64,000 bases of DNA from NCBI GenBank assembly GCA_015501075.1, contig JADNYJ010000025.1, positions 1 to 64,000 of the forward strand. Direction: 5' to 3'. A model generated the notes under the pieces. That model was given only the letters and a program-made list of their open reading frames with translations, ran no database searches and had not been told where the DNA came from. This document shows, piece by piece, positions 12,445 through 22,452 of this stretch (positions are counted from its first letter, which is position 1; each line of letters begins with the position of its first letter). This DNA is from Gymnopilus junonius. Taxonomy: Eukaryota > Basidiomycota > Agaricomycetes > Agaricales > Galerinaceae. Both the position numbers and the translations under genes were made by a program.

Positions 12445-13150
12445 ATGAAGAACATCTTTCTATCATCATTGATCACCGTTTTCTGCAGCAGTGTGAGCAT
12501 TGTAGGCACCAATGCTGCTCCAACATATGGCGCCGTAAACTCTCAGGTTTGTAGTAGATTTCAAAGCTAAGGGCTGTACATTGACCCTTTCTTCTGCACT
12601 CCCTTTCAAGCCTCGGTCTGCAGACACATGCGCCGACCCGTCTCTTGCAGCCACATGGATGCAGGTGTTCAACCCGGCAGAGGTCGCACACGCCCTAGGC
12701 CCCCGAGCGTATACTTTAAACGGAATAACCCTCCAAGCAGGCACGGAGCAATGGCAATTTCAAGGAGACGTCTTCGTCGCCTGGAGGACCGCACAGAATT
12801 TCACTGTCCCATTATACCGATATGATTCCGGGACTGGTACCCACCTTGACTATCTTTACTCAACCGCAACATCGTCCCCGACTCCGGGATTTACGGAGGG
12901 ACTTATTATTGGGTATGTCTACGAGACCCAAATTTGCGGGAGTGTTCCGCTGCTTGGAGTGTGGAATAAGGCTGTGGGGGATCATTATTATACGACGCAG
13001 GTCGGTGAGCATAGAGAGCTCATCGCTACTTCTGGTTGGACGGATGCAGGGATTGCTGGATATGTCCTGCCAGTTGGATCTGCCAGTAAGCATTTACATT
13101 TGGATTTCCACGACGATCTGACTCACTTTCCATGCTCTCCTTTAGTCTGA
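12445..13150 (+). CDS. Secreted DUF5648-domain protein, copy 2
   Basis: Three exons (12445-12546, 12611-13085, 13146-13150) join in phase to a 193-residue protein. Residues 1-24 form a signal peptide (MKNIFLSSLITVFCSSVSIV). The rest carries DUF5648-like blocks: VPLYRYDSGTGTHLDYLYST, CGSVPLLGVW and GDHYYTT, ending in GWTDAGIAGYVL. The last intron leaves only two bases before the stop codon, the same unusual architecture as in copy 1. Such proteins are common as secreted fungal proteins, and the domain also occurs in bacterial surface proteins. No reaction is established and no catalytic motif is visible. The promoter carries TATAAA near 12361. Confidence 0.8.
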
Positions 13151-13278
13151 GTGGTGGCTCATGTCTTCTGAACAATAATCAGTTTGCATTCGTCCCTTGC
13201 GGTCATTAGAATAACGGTTGAAATGAAGATTAGTGTCACTCCAAATAGTTTACTAGTTAAGAGGTCGGCGAGCAGGGA

Positions 13279-14092
13279 TTATAGGACATAAGTATAACTT
13301 GACAATGCGTCCAGTAAATTCTTCCATCGTCCTCCATCCCATGATGAAATATCCTTCCATTGTTGGCTACCTCTCCCCCAGATGACCTTGATCCAAATGA
13401 GAAAAGCCGCCACCACAAAATCTGCCCAAGAAGGCGTCTCTCCCAGTAGGAACAGACCTTTCCCGTTGTTCTTGGCGTACCAAGTATCTACCTTGGTCCA
13501 GCCTTCTCGAACCTTCGCCCACTCTGCGACCGCCTCTTCGCCTCTAGGGATGATATCCTCAAGTGGCTTAGTTCGGAACATTTCCTCTCGAGTAGTGCGG
13601 AAGTGCTCGATGCTTGCGGGGTTGAGAATTGAAATTTCGGCTGATATTATGAATTTCCACAAGGACCCAAAGTTCGACGCGAAGACTTGGAAGAAGGGTG
13701 CCTGAAGAGCGAGGGTATTGTGAGGAAATAGAGATGGCGTATCCGGGTATGTCTTCTCGAGGTATTCAGCAATCAGAAGTGAATCTGATAGACAGATACC
13801 GGTTGACGTATCCTGGATTACTGGGAGGGTGTACCATGGGCTACCGTCAAGCATTTTGGTGCTAGCAGCAACTCCCAGCTTCCTGCCAAGTAACTCGATA
13901 TCGGGCATCTCAACCCATTTGGTTCTGTATGACAATCCCTTGTAGTTTAGAGCAAGCCTTTAAAGACAATTCATCACGGAGTCAGACAAGAAGGAGGAAT
14001 GAGGTAAACGTTAGGACTCACCGAATCCGCCAAGTACTGGGAGAGAAGGCTTTTCTGGGCAGCAGAAGGAATGTCGTAAAATATGATGGCAT
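13279..14092 (-). CDS. Glutathione S-transferase, copy 1, scrambled N-terminus
   Basis: Exon 2 (13279-13957, 679 nt) is a full GST body: LLGRKLGVAAS, a substrate-pocket stretch SPWYTLPVIQD, then SLLIAEYLEKTYPDTPSLFP, and a helical C-terminal domain with LFLLGETPSWADFVVA. Exon 1 (14022-14092) joins at the same phase-2 intron as in copy 3, giving 249 residues. In the frame that stays open, however, residues 2-15 read PSYFTTFLLLPRKA. The family sequence YDIPS is present in the neighbouring frame. A one-base loss next to the start codon and a one-base gain in an A4 run (plus-strand T4 at 14051-14054) bracket it. GSTs of this kind conjugate glutathione to electrophiles in the cytosol; this copy would lack the usual active-site strand. 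Confidence 0.7.
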
Positions 14093-14635
14093 ATATAGTA
14101 CCAACGCCGACGGCTGAACGATGTGGAGGCAAGAAGACCAAGGGCGTAAGTTTCAAGTACTCCTTGGAATTATATCGCCGAGTCAAGATTTTATCTATAT
14201 TTTACAGAGCATTATCTGATCGGATCTACAATCGCGAGCCTGCAACCTTGATTTGTATTACTATCAGGAGTCAGAGATTCCAACTAAGGGTTGTTGCCCT
14301 GAAGTAGACGTAACGAAGAGGATCGACCATAGAAAAGTGATTAGGCTGAAAATCGAGAACAATGTGAAACGTGGACAATGACAATGAAATTTTCGGTCGG
14401 CTACCCTGAGCGTGAGGGCTGTGAGAAATTTCGCCTCTGACTCGGTCACTCGTGCGACCTCTTCAGGGAAGCGCGTCGCGACGCGATCGGTCGGAGGCAA
14501 TAAATCAACGGGGAGACGGGGACCGGGTCTAATCCTATTTAGGCCATGCAATATCCGCGCCGCCTTTTCCTTTCTCTTTCTCTCTTTACCACCAGGTCCT
14601 CTGCCTCTCTGTCTCCATCCCACTCCTCTCCTCCA

Positions 14636-15704
14636 ATGGCGCCGACGAGGAATACTTCTCACCCTCCCGAGTCAAACAGCCCCCACATCCCCAGGCCACC
14701 CAACTGCTTCATCCTCTATCGATCCGAGAAGTTAGCCCAGCTTCGCCGAGAGGCGAGTGAAATTCCTGGGTGTTCTTTCAAAGACACCAGAGCGTTGATT
14801 TCGAAGATGTGGCAAGAGGAGCCTGAGGAGGTTTTGGAGTATTGGAGGCAGAAGGCAGAGCGGAAGGCTGCTGAGCACCGGTTGACGTATCCGGGCTATA
14901 AGTACCAACCGAAGAAGAAAAGCCGCCCTAGCGCTGCGGTTCAGAAAGTGCCAGCAAAAACTGTAAGGAAGTCGGCAGAAATCCCTCTTCTCCCTGTTCC
15001 AGCTCTCGTTCCGAGTTCGATTCCCTATGAGGGTTATGAGGTGGCTTCTTCGCCCGCCGAGTCCTCGTCTACAATTTATTCGAGCCCAGTGCAATCGTGT
15101 ACTATTATTTCACCATCATTTACCCGTCCGTCCCCGAATTTTTCTTTCCTATCACTCGATGACCCGTCTGAGGCTGACTCAACCTATTCTTCGCCGATGC
15201 TCGAGAATGCGCCTCAGATTTTGTTGCCGGAAGTCCCTCCCATTCAGCCACAATCGTCAGCATTACACCCGCTTCCTGACCCTCTTGCAGGCATGAGCAT
15301 CTCACAGCCTTTCTCCACCGAATTGCACCCTTTTCTTCTGAGCCAGTAATGGTTCAGCCGCATTACGCGACCATGCACAGTGAAAATGGCCAGTATACTC
15401 ACTCGTTCGCCACCAGTGTGCCAAATAACGCTGATGCGGAGTTTGCAACGCCTCCAGTAAGTATTGGCCCTCAATTTTATTTGTCTTCATGATACTTACA
15501 GACTGCATGCTTTAGATTGTACCGTCGCAGGCCGCCTCTCCATGGGCCCCAGACAACAGGGTTTATGCAGTCGAAGCCGGTCCATCTGTGGAGGCACCGG
15601 CCACCTCGGCGTTCGGGCATGTTGGTGTGGATAGTTGTCTCCGTGACATGGTGTCTAACCTGTTCTTCCTCCCCGAAAATATGTTCTCCGGTTTTTCTTT
15701 CTGA
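14636..15704 (+). CDS. HMG-box (MATA_HMG-type) transcription factor
   Basis: HMG boxes of this type bind and bend DNA; in basidiomycetes they include regulators of mating and fruiting. The box spans about residues 17-80: HIPRPPNCFILYRSEKLAQL, then a helix with FKDTRALISKMWQEEP, EYWRQKAERKAAEH, and YPGYKYQPKKKSR as basic tail. The remaining ~240 residues are Ser/Pro-rich, as in activation regions. Exons 14636-15255, 15291-15456 and 15516-15704 preserve frame and give 324 residues. The first intron is only 35 nt by its nearest donor (GTCAGC); an alternative donor near 15223 makes it 68 nt, also in frame. An in-frame ATG at 14546 would add 30 residues; I prefer 14636 because the box usually lies near the N-terminus. 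Confidence 0.75.
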
Positions 15705-16307
15705 TCAATCTCTCGTAACTCTTTTATGTTTCTCTTGGGCTATCCCGTCGTTGAACCATACCTTCTCTTCCATTATTTGCATTCTATTCTACACTCCTCG
15801 CATCATACACATTTCATTATAGTTCACTGCATCAAACTCTCCATAATTTTTTCTGGTTTTATATCTCCACTCATCTATTCTCTCATTATCGATAATTATT
15901 CGTTGGCTTTCAAATGTTGTCTGGTACGGCATTGTTGGCGTATTTATCCTTACGCAATAGTTGATACTTAGTCTAATTCTTCCTCTCCTATAGTAGTTAC
16001 ATTTACAGTTGCCGTACTACATTTCCACTATTTCAATTGACGGGCTCTTTCTACTGATTCCCTGTCTAATAAAATATGCTCCTACGTGGCTACCTACCTA
16101 TGTTATAGTCCAGGAACCAGAAGTCGTTGGAACTGAGGCGGAGGAATAATTAGTAGGATTAAAAATAGATTTGCAAATAGGAGCCAAACATAGTGCACTG
16201 CCACCCGATTCTCTTCCGACAATTCTCTTCCGCTCATTACGCTGCTTTCCTCCTCCAGCAGGCTTGGTTAATATCATATTCGCCAATACTCATTCCCGCA
16301 CCGTTCC
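15705..16307. other. AT-rich intergenic region
   Basis: Pyrimidine-rich, AT-rich sequence between the stop of the HMG gene and the pseudouridine synthase start. Short frames here have no coding character. It should hold the 3' end of the first transcript and the promoter of the second. Confidence 0.4.
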
Positions 16308-17531
16308 ATGGCATATTCACCTATAGTGAAACAGAAACTACTTCAGAAGGATATCTACAAACTTTTGCAGCAACGCGGGTCAGAATGGCTGAAAAAACAC
16401 GTAGTTTTTGCCGACCGACAGCTCGTTGTTTTGAACAAACCACCCGGTGTTATATCGCAGCTAGGTGTTTCTGGGACGAAGAAGGAGGTGAGAAGTTCTG
16501 ACTTCTGCTAAGGTCGCATTCTTCTGATGTTTTGTCCACAGCGTGAGTCGGCAGCGACTCTGGACCCCATTTTCAGAGGTGGGGCGATCTCACTCGTCAA
16601 TGTTCTATGTAATGACCTTATCTCAGATATCAAAAATTGGATTCACACTGCACACCCACATTCTGTGCATCGGCTGGACAAGGTAGGTTGCCACGCGTCA
16701 TCTTTTTCTGTTACACTCATGCCACCGTTTGACTCATGAAAGGCAACCACTGGAACTCTTCTCGTCGCTCTCAACGCTACCGCCGCCACGGCGCTATCCC
16801 GCCAATTTCAACAAGGCACCATCTCTAAAACCTATCTAGCTCTCGTACGCGGTGGTGAAAAATCGTTTAGCGCGATGTCCGGGGAAATAAAAGAGCCTTT
16901 GGCGTATGTTGATGGACGTGGAGATATAAAACGTGGAGGAAAGGAAGCTTTGACAAAGTGGGAGCTGGTCGCATCTTCAGTGAGTCTTCCTCCTTGTCAC
17001 ATCAGATGAATCATTGCTGACAAGTGCAGCCGAAAGCCCCGCTATCGCTACTTAGACTGCAATTGCTCACTGGGAATAAACATCAACTGAGAATCCACCT
17101 TGCCAAAGCCTTGAAGGGCATGTACCAGTCGCTCCTATGATAGGAATTTTATTGATTATCTCAGCAGTGCCGATTGTTGGGGACACCTCACATTCTCAGA
17201 CCTCATTACACCCATCCATCGCTGCATTGAACATACCGGAAGATAGATTGTTTCTTCATGCTTCAGAAATCTCGCTTTATGTGGGTATATCCTTTTTTTT
17301 TTTTGCACCACGTTTGTCTAACCACGTCACGTCCAGAAATACCATGAGCACGGCCCCCGCTATCACTTAGGAATCCGTGCGCCTCTTCCATCTGACTTCA
17401 AGAGGATATGCCATGATGCTGGCATCGTAATTCCACTTGACGAACGGGTCCCCGGGCTCTCGATCTCTGATAAGGTCGTTGGGGACGAAGTATCTGAACT
17501 CAAGCTATGGGAGCCCAAATCAGTGTATTGA
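16308..17531 (+). CDS. RluA/RluD-type RNA pseudouridine synthase
   Basis: This enzyme family converts uridine to pseudouridine in rRNA or tRNA. Six exons (16308-16487, 16542-16682, 16743-16979, 17030-17117, 17168-17280, 17337-17531) give 317 residues in continuous frame. Hallmarks are VVLNKPPGVISQ early, the catalytic motif HSVHRLDKATTGTLL with its Asp (split by intron 2), SKTYLALVRG, and near the end TGNKHQLRIHLAKALKVPIV with GD. Intron 4 must use a GC donor (GCATGT at 17118) to keep this conserved stretch; all other introns are GT-AG. No clear mitochondrial targeting sequence is visible, and the RNA target is unknown. A T13 tract lies inside intron 5. Confidence 0.88.
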
Positions 17532-18122
17532 GTTCTTGAGGTCCGCTCCGAGGAAGGTCAAGATTGATGACGGGAATTTGGGCTCTTTTCGCCAATATCT
17601 ATCTGAAGAGCTGCAGCGGCGGGCAGACTGTAGCGTCAGGCAGTCTTCGAAAGACCTCATCATGTTTGTCCCTTTTTTTTCTTTTGTGGCGAAACTAAAA
17701 GAAGACATAGCTTAGGGTTCATCTAACATATTCTTCCCATACCTTTTGTAATTCCTCACATGAATTACATCTCACCCTCGTCATACGTTCCTATTTTGCT
17801 GAAGATACCACCTCCATGATCAAAATTTTCTGCTGTGGAGTGGGTACTATGTCCGGAGTAGGTTATGGCCGATTACTGTGCGCTCGCATCTTAATCCTCA
17901 AAAACCCAACTAATATTATTAATTGGCGTGTTACAAAAATGATTAGTATGTATTGAAGACTTGAGAACGATCTTTCTATGCTGCCTGAGTCATCACTGTT
18001 TTCCACAATCCGATTTCGTTTACAGGTTAGTCATTCAGATATTGCTGTTGATATATAACGGCTCTATAATAGTCTGAAGTGACTTAACTGTTGTTTACTT
18101 TTTACAAGGTCTCACCAACGCC
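17532..18122. other. Intergenic, pseudouridine synthase 3' flank
   Basis: The first ~180 bases continue open in another frame (to 17715) with somewhat coding-like text such as QYLSEELQRR. I treat this as 3' flank, but an extra exon of the synthase or a small overlapping gene cannot be excluded. The remainder looks non-coding. Confidence 0.35.
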
Positions 18123-18869
18123 ATGACGATCATCCTGTACGACATTCCCTCCACATACAAGGAGAACACTTTCTCTCCTAATACGTGGAAGGCGCGGTGC
18201 GTCTTTGTCTTCTCTCTAGCTGTCATTCCACGCAATGCCTCATTCAATTTCAGAGGAATACCTTTCAAAGTTTAGTGGGTTGAATTTCCCGACATAGAAC
18301 TGCTATATAAAAAGCTCGGAATCGCCCCCACCGGGACCAAAGTCGACGGCAGTGGCCATGTTACAGCTCCCAGCAATTTATGACCCTTCTACTGGGACAT
18401 ATGTCTCTGATTCATCAAAATCTCGAGAACGTACGCAAACCGATATACCCGTCGTGTTCCATACAGCCTTTAGGCAGCTTATGAAGCATCTCTCACCTAT
18501 ACAATTCGGCGCCACATTGGCATGTTTTAACCTCAACCCTGTGAGTTCCGAGTATTTTCGGCGGACGAGGCAGAAGTGGGGTGGAAAGACGATGGAGGAG
18601 ATGTTTCCTACAGCCGGGCAGGCTGTGATTGCGTGGTCCAACGTGAAGGAGGCGTGGGGTAAGGTGGATGGATGGTATGCCAAAGGGGGACATGGAACTT
18701 TCTTGTTGGGCGACAAACCTTCTTGGGCTGATTTTATCGCCGTGACTATCTCCTTTGGATGAAGACTATGTTTGGAGATGAAAGTCAGCAGTACAAGGAC
18801 ATCGTGGATTGGCACGATGGACGATGGAAGGTGCTGGATGGCTTGGATAAATATATCATCGTCAACTAA
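18123..18869 (+). pseudogene. Glutathione S-transferase, copy 2, dead
   Basis: Exon 1 is intact: MTIILYDIPSTYKENTF then SPNTWKAR, with a GTGCGT donor. Exon 2 has lost about 20 bases after the acceptor, removing the segment that reads LALNLK in copy 3. It then has an in-frame TAG within FKV*WVEFPDIE, a frameshift before LQLPAIYDPSTGTYVSDSS, a partial deletion of the region matching YLEKTYPDTPS, and another shift before MKTMFGDESQQYKDIVDW. The C-terminus still ends KYIIVN. It is a remnant with at least three breaks between two other GST copies. Confidence 0.85.
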
Positions 18870-19476
18870 AGTATGTACTCTATGGAAGGTAGGTTCGCTT
18901 TTGGGTCTTGAAATTTTATTTATCAACCTTTTTAACGGAAACCCCATTATTGACGGTTGAATATAACCCTTGCATTCTTACGACCAATAGGGCGACAAAG
19001 CTAAGATCCCCTCAGGTAAAATACCCTCTCAACAGGCTCGCCCCTACGATTGCCAACCTTCCCTGCTTTATATATCACCGATATTCGTCTTATGAATCAC
19101 TGGCACTATCTGCACACACGGCCACTATGATGAATACAGTTATGACGCTCTGCCGCTGACGCACGTCTGGCCTTTGAAATCACAAGGGAGGTGATGTTGA
19201 ACCGGTACGGTTCATTGCCTTCCATTTCTGAATCTACACTGTGGAACCCAGAAATTATCGGAGGAAATTATGTGATTGGTAACGAATATAGCGACTTACA
19301 AATCAGGGTGGATAATCAGCCTGCAATGAATAAGCCATAATTCATTGGCAGGAATCTCAGTTACACGTTATACCTAAATCATTGTTCTTCGTCGAGGGGA
19401 AATAAATAAACCTTCCGACGTACAAGCACTCTATTCCCCTTCGAAAAACCTTCATTCATCGATCCGCGTCGGCTCT
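18870..19476. other. Intergenic between GST copies 2 and 3
   Basis: No gene found. The last ~100 bases before the third GST should contain its promoter; an AATAAATAAA stretch lies near 19401. Confidence 0.35.
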
Positions 19477-20278
19477 ATGACAATTGTTATCTACGACTTT
19501 CCTTCCAACTTCCCTGAGAAGACGACCTCTGTTAATACGTGGAAAGTGAGGTGTGTGGTGGTCTAGTCATGCCGTAATCGGAATCTGACAACGGCTTAGA
19601 TTGGCTTTGAATCTCAAGGGACTTCCATACAAAACGCAATGGGTGGAACTGCCCGACATCGAACCTCTCTACAAGAAACTGGGACTCGCACCCGTTGATG
19701 AGAATAGTAACGGAAGCCCTTTCTACACTATACCGATACTCCACGACCCTGCAACCGGTGTGTACGTGGCAGAGTCCATTCTAATCGCTGAGTACCTCGA
19801 GAAGACGTACCCCGATACACCGTCTTTGTTCCCATACGATACCCTCGCCTTACAAGCAGCTTTCGTTAAAGCTTCTAGGAGTCTTATTTTCGCAGCGAAT
19901 CAATTTACCCTCCCGGTGACCCTCGTCAAGCTTAACTCATCCAGTGCTGAACACATTCGCCGAACCAGGGAGCCATTATTCGGCAAGACTGTAGAAGAGA
20001 TCCTTCCCACAGGGGAGCAAGCGGTTGTGGAGTGGGCTAAAGTACAGGAGGAGTTCAATAAGATAGATGGATGGTATGCTAAGAATGGCGGAGAGGGCTC
20101 GTTCTTATTGGGCGATACGCTTTCTTGGGCGGATTTTGTGATCTTAAGCATTCTCCTTTGGCTGAAGACCATTTTTGGGGAAGGTAGTGGGAAGTGGAAG
20201 GAAATCGCGGCTTGGAACGGAGGACGGTGGCAGAAGCTCTTGGAGGAATTGAACCAGTACACGACTATTTTTATATAG
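19477..20278 (+). CDS. Glutathione S-transferase, copy 3, intact
   Basis: Two exons (19477-19550 and 19600-20278) give 250 residues. Exon 2 is 679 nt, exactly as in copy 1. The thioredoxin-like N-domain starts MTIVIYDFPSNFPEKTTS, so the active-site region YDFPS is preserved, followed by NTWKVRLALNLKGLPYKTQW. AESILIAEYLEKTYPDTPS supplies the usual Glu/Ser glutathione contact of the domain. The helical C-domain has FLLGDTLSWADFVILSILLW. By its NTWK-RLALN-KG-PYKT pattern I place it near the fungal-specific GSTs of wood-decay basidiomycetes (GSTFuA-like, inference). It is probably a cytosolic detoxification enzyme. It converges with a gene remnant that ends only 10 bp away on the other strand. 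Confidence 0.88.
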
Positions 20279-20287
20279 TAGATAAAT

Positions 20288-20640
20288 TCATTGTTCGAAG
20301 TACACTTGGCCGCGAAGTTGCCTTACTGCTATCTCCCTAAATATACTGTACTGGACGTCGCCTCTCTCCGGCATTTTGAGAGTCATGTCAATCAAACCGT
20401 CTTCATTCGTTGATACCAGGAAGGTTCCACTGTATTGATCCGACAACATCAGATAGGCAATGGTGCAGGCTGCTCCTTCCTTTTCGACATTTAGTATAAG
20501 TGCACCATTGACTGGTTCTCAGCTTATAACTAATTCCTCATCAAGGATGTCAATATGAACGATGGCCCAGGTGCATAGGTTGTATGGTGGGGAATTTGGT
20601 GATTCGACCTTGTGACAGTACTTTTCAGTCCCCCTACCAT
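20288..20640 (-). pseudogene. 3' remnant of an unidentified gene cut at the island border
   Basis: Read leftward from ~20640 this strand is coding for about 115 codons with one internal stop: YNLCTWAIVHIDILDEEL, a TGA at 20519-20521, EPVNGALILNVEKEG, then SGTFLVSTNEDGLIDM, and an end reading RQLRGQVYFEQ. The stop is preceded by AGC and fits a CGA to TGA change. At 20640 the frame runs straight into CCTATAGGA-type repeat DNA, so the 5' part is missing. I do not recognise the family. It appears to be a host gene broken where the island begins. Confidence 0.6.
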
Positions 20641-20745
20641 TCCTATAGGACTGGCCTGAGTCCTATAGGATTCCTGTAGGATTGGGGCCAAAACAGAATT
20701 CTGAGAGCAGTCCTACAGGAATCCTATAGGATTCCTGTAGGATTA
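20633..20745. repeat. Cluster of CCTATAGGA / CCTGTAGGA palindromes
   Basis: Several copies of TCCTATAGGATTCCTGTAGG and its variants, in both orientations, sit at the left edge of the CpG-poor island. A related piece (CTTATAGGAATCCTGTAGGA) recurs at 22336-22355, just before the KDZ-associated remnant. They may be terminal or subterminal sequences of a transposon; no target duplication was found. Confidence 0.5.
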
Positions 20746-20947
20746 GGCCTAAACCATATCAGAAACTTGTTTTAGTGGGCCACTGCTTTGCATGGCAGGA
20801 CGATGCTTTTCCTGCTTCGCAAATAGTATTAGAATGCATATAATAGTATCAGACCACCTATATATGATGATAGGTAAAATTTAAATATATGCCCTTCAGA
20901 ATAAAATAGAACACACCTTGAACAGCGAATCTGATAGTACCTGGGCA

Positions 20948-21060
20948 CAGATATTAGATTATATAAGCAGTGGAGGAATGCTGCTGATATAATCACACAC
21001 CCAGCTCTGGATACTAATAATAAGTCAAATCTAAATATAGCTGCATTTTGCCACACACTA
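20948..21060. repeat. Dispersed direct repeat, partner at 21879-21980
   Basis: A segment with TTATATAAGCAG near its start and CAAATCTAAATATAGC later recurs at about 21879-21980 as TTATATAAGCAG and TGAATCTAAATATAAC with diverged sequence between. The two copies flank the MITE at 21268-21853. They look like two decayed copies of one AT-rich element. Confidence 0.4.
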
Positions 21061-21267
21061 CTCAATTTCTTAACAGACTCTGGTTCAATAATCTGATGAT
21101 GAGAATGCATTAGGATAAAGGTTTTCATGACAGTATTGTCAAGTCCTTTGATGCAGATATTGATATAGTTGTTCATGTATATACATAAGATAAGAGATTC
21201 AGGGTACAATGGTACAGCTGTACTAAAACTATCAAATAAATAGGTGCCAGAGCTTGAAGGGTCCAGC

Positions 21268-21853
21268 TAGTGTTTGGAAGTCCAGTTAATTAACTGGAAA
21301 TTAACCAAGACCAAACTGGACTTTAATCAATGCTAACTGCAAAATATACTAACCATTGTAACTGTAAACTGCAGTCCATCCAGTTAGCAGTTAGTCTGGA
21401 TTTTAGAATTTTTGTAACCACTTAAACTGGTCAAAAAATTCTGAAATTTTGCACGATTATACCCACATATTATATCTTTTGAACGACCCAAAAAAGTAAA
21501 ATTGGTTGAGAATCAAAAAAGTTATAGCAATACTTGCAAAAATCATTGAATCTGCTCTAATTTTATCATTTCTCAACTGTTTGTGATGTTCTTGGGCTCA
21601 TTTTGACCGTAAAAATTGTGATTCATCTAGTTTACACTATGAGACAATTATTTATGCCAAAAAAACTGGTCATAACTGTAACCAGTTAAAACCAGTTATA
21701 TAACTGCAAATAACTGCACAAGACTGATCAAGACCAGTTAGTTGCAGTCTGGTCCAGTTATTTAGACATTTCTAATTTTACCTAACTGGTCTTGGTCTCG
21801 GTTAGGGTCCTTGGGCACCCAAAAACTGTACTGGACTGGACTTTCAAACACTA
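21268..21853. mobile_element. hAT-like MITE with 8-bp target duplication
   Basis: The 586-bp element begins TAGTGTTTGGAAGTCCAGTT. Its right end, read on the other strand, is TAGTGTTTGAAAGTCCAGTC: 18 of 20 terminal bases match. Both sides are flanked by the identical octamer GGTCCAGC (21260-21267 and 21854-21861). An 8-bp target duplication with short inverted repeats is the mark of the hAT superfamily. The interior has no open frame and is filled with short CCAGTTA/TAACTGG motifs in both orientations, likely transposase-binding repeats. It is non-autonomous. Confidence 0.88.
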
Positions 21854-22452
21854 GGTCCAGCAGCCCTTGTAACTTATTATATTATATAAGCAGCAGAGGG
21901 ATGCCACTTATATCAGCAGACAAGATGCAACATTTAAAAATAATCTGAATCTAAATATAACCACCTTACACTAGGGCTCCATTCACAGCCATCTTACAAA
22001 AAGATATTTCCATCAAACAAGCCTATTAATATTTATACATACAAAATAAGTTTCACAGCAGTGAAATTTAACAACAAACACAGAATACTGCCATGACAAG
22101 AACCAATGGTTTGTTGAAGAAAAAGACAACATGGCAGAAGAATATGCCAGATAAAGCTGGACAAGCATGCCATTGGCTTGACTGCAGAGCTGGACCAAGC
22201 CAAACAAGCATGCCATTGTCCTGATTGCAGACATGTTGAGATGCTGCGGGATCACAGAGCATTACAAGAATGTCCTCTAAAAGAATGATGTTTTACTTAT
22301 GTAAAAGCATCATAACAGACTCCCAAGGGCAGTCTTATAGGAATCCTGTAGGAATGACCCTAGATTATCATATATGAAGAGAACTATACTTGTTATGACA
22401 TATTTTTACACTAATATACACTTCTTTTATTACTATTCACCTGTTCCTATGA

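Noticed and set aside
22013..22262. 80-codon frame next to the KDZ-associated remnant
   Set aside because: Translation of an AT-rich segment with a short internal repeat (CAATGGCATGC-like); no resemblance to transposase text.
20641..22360. Palindrome cluster as a CRISPR array or replication origin
   Set aside because: Spacing is irregular, units are short and palindromic, the host is a eukaryote and the copies lie at transposon edges.
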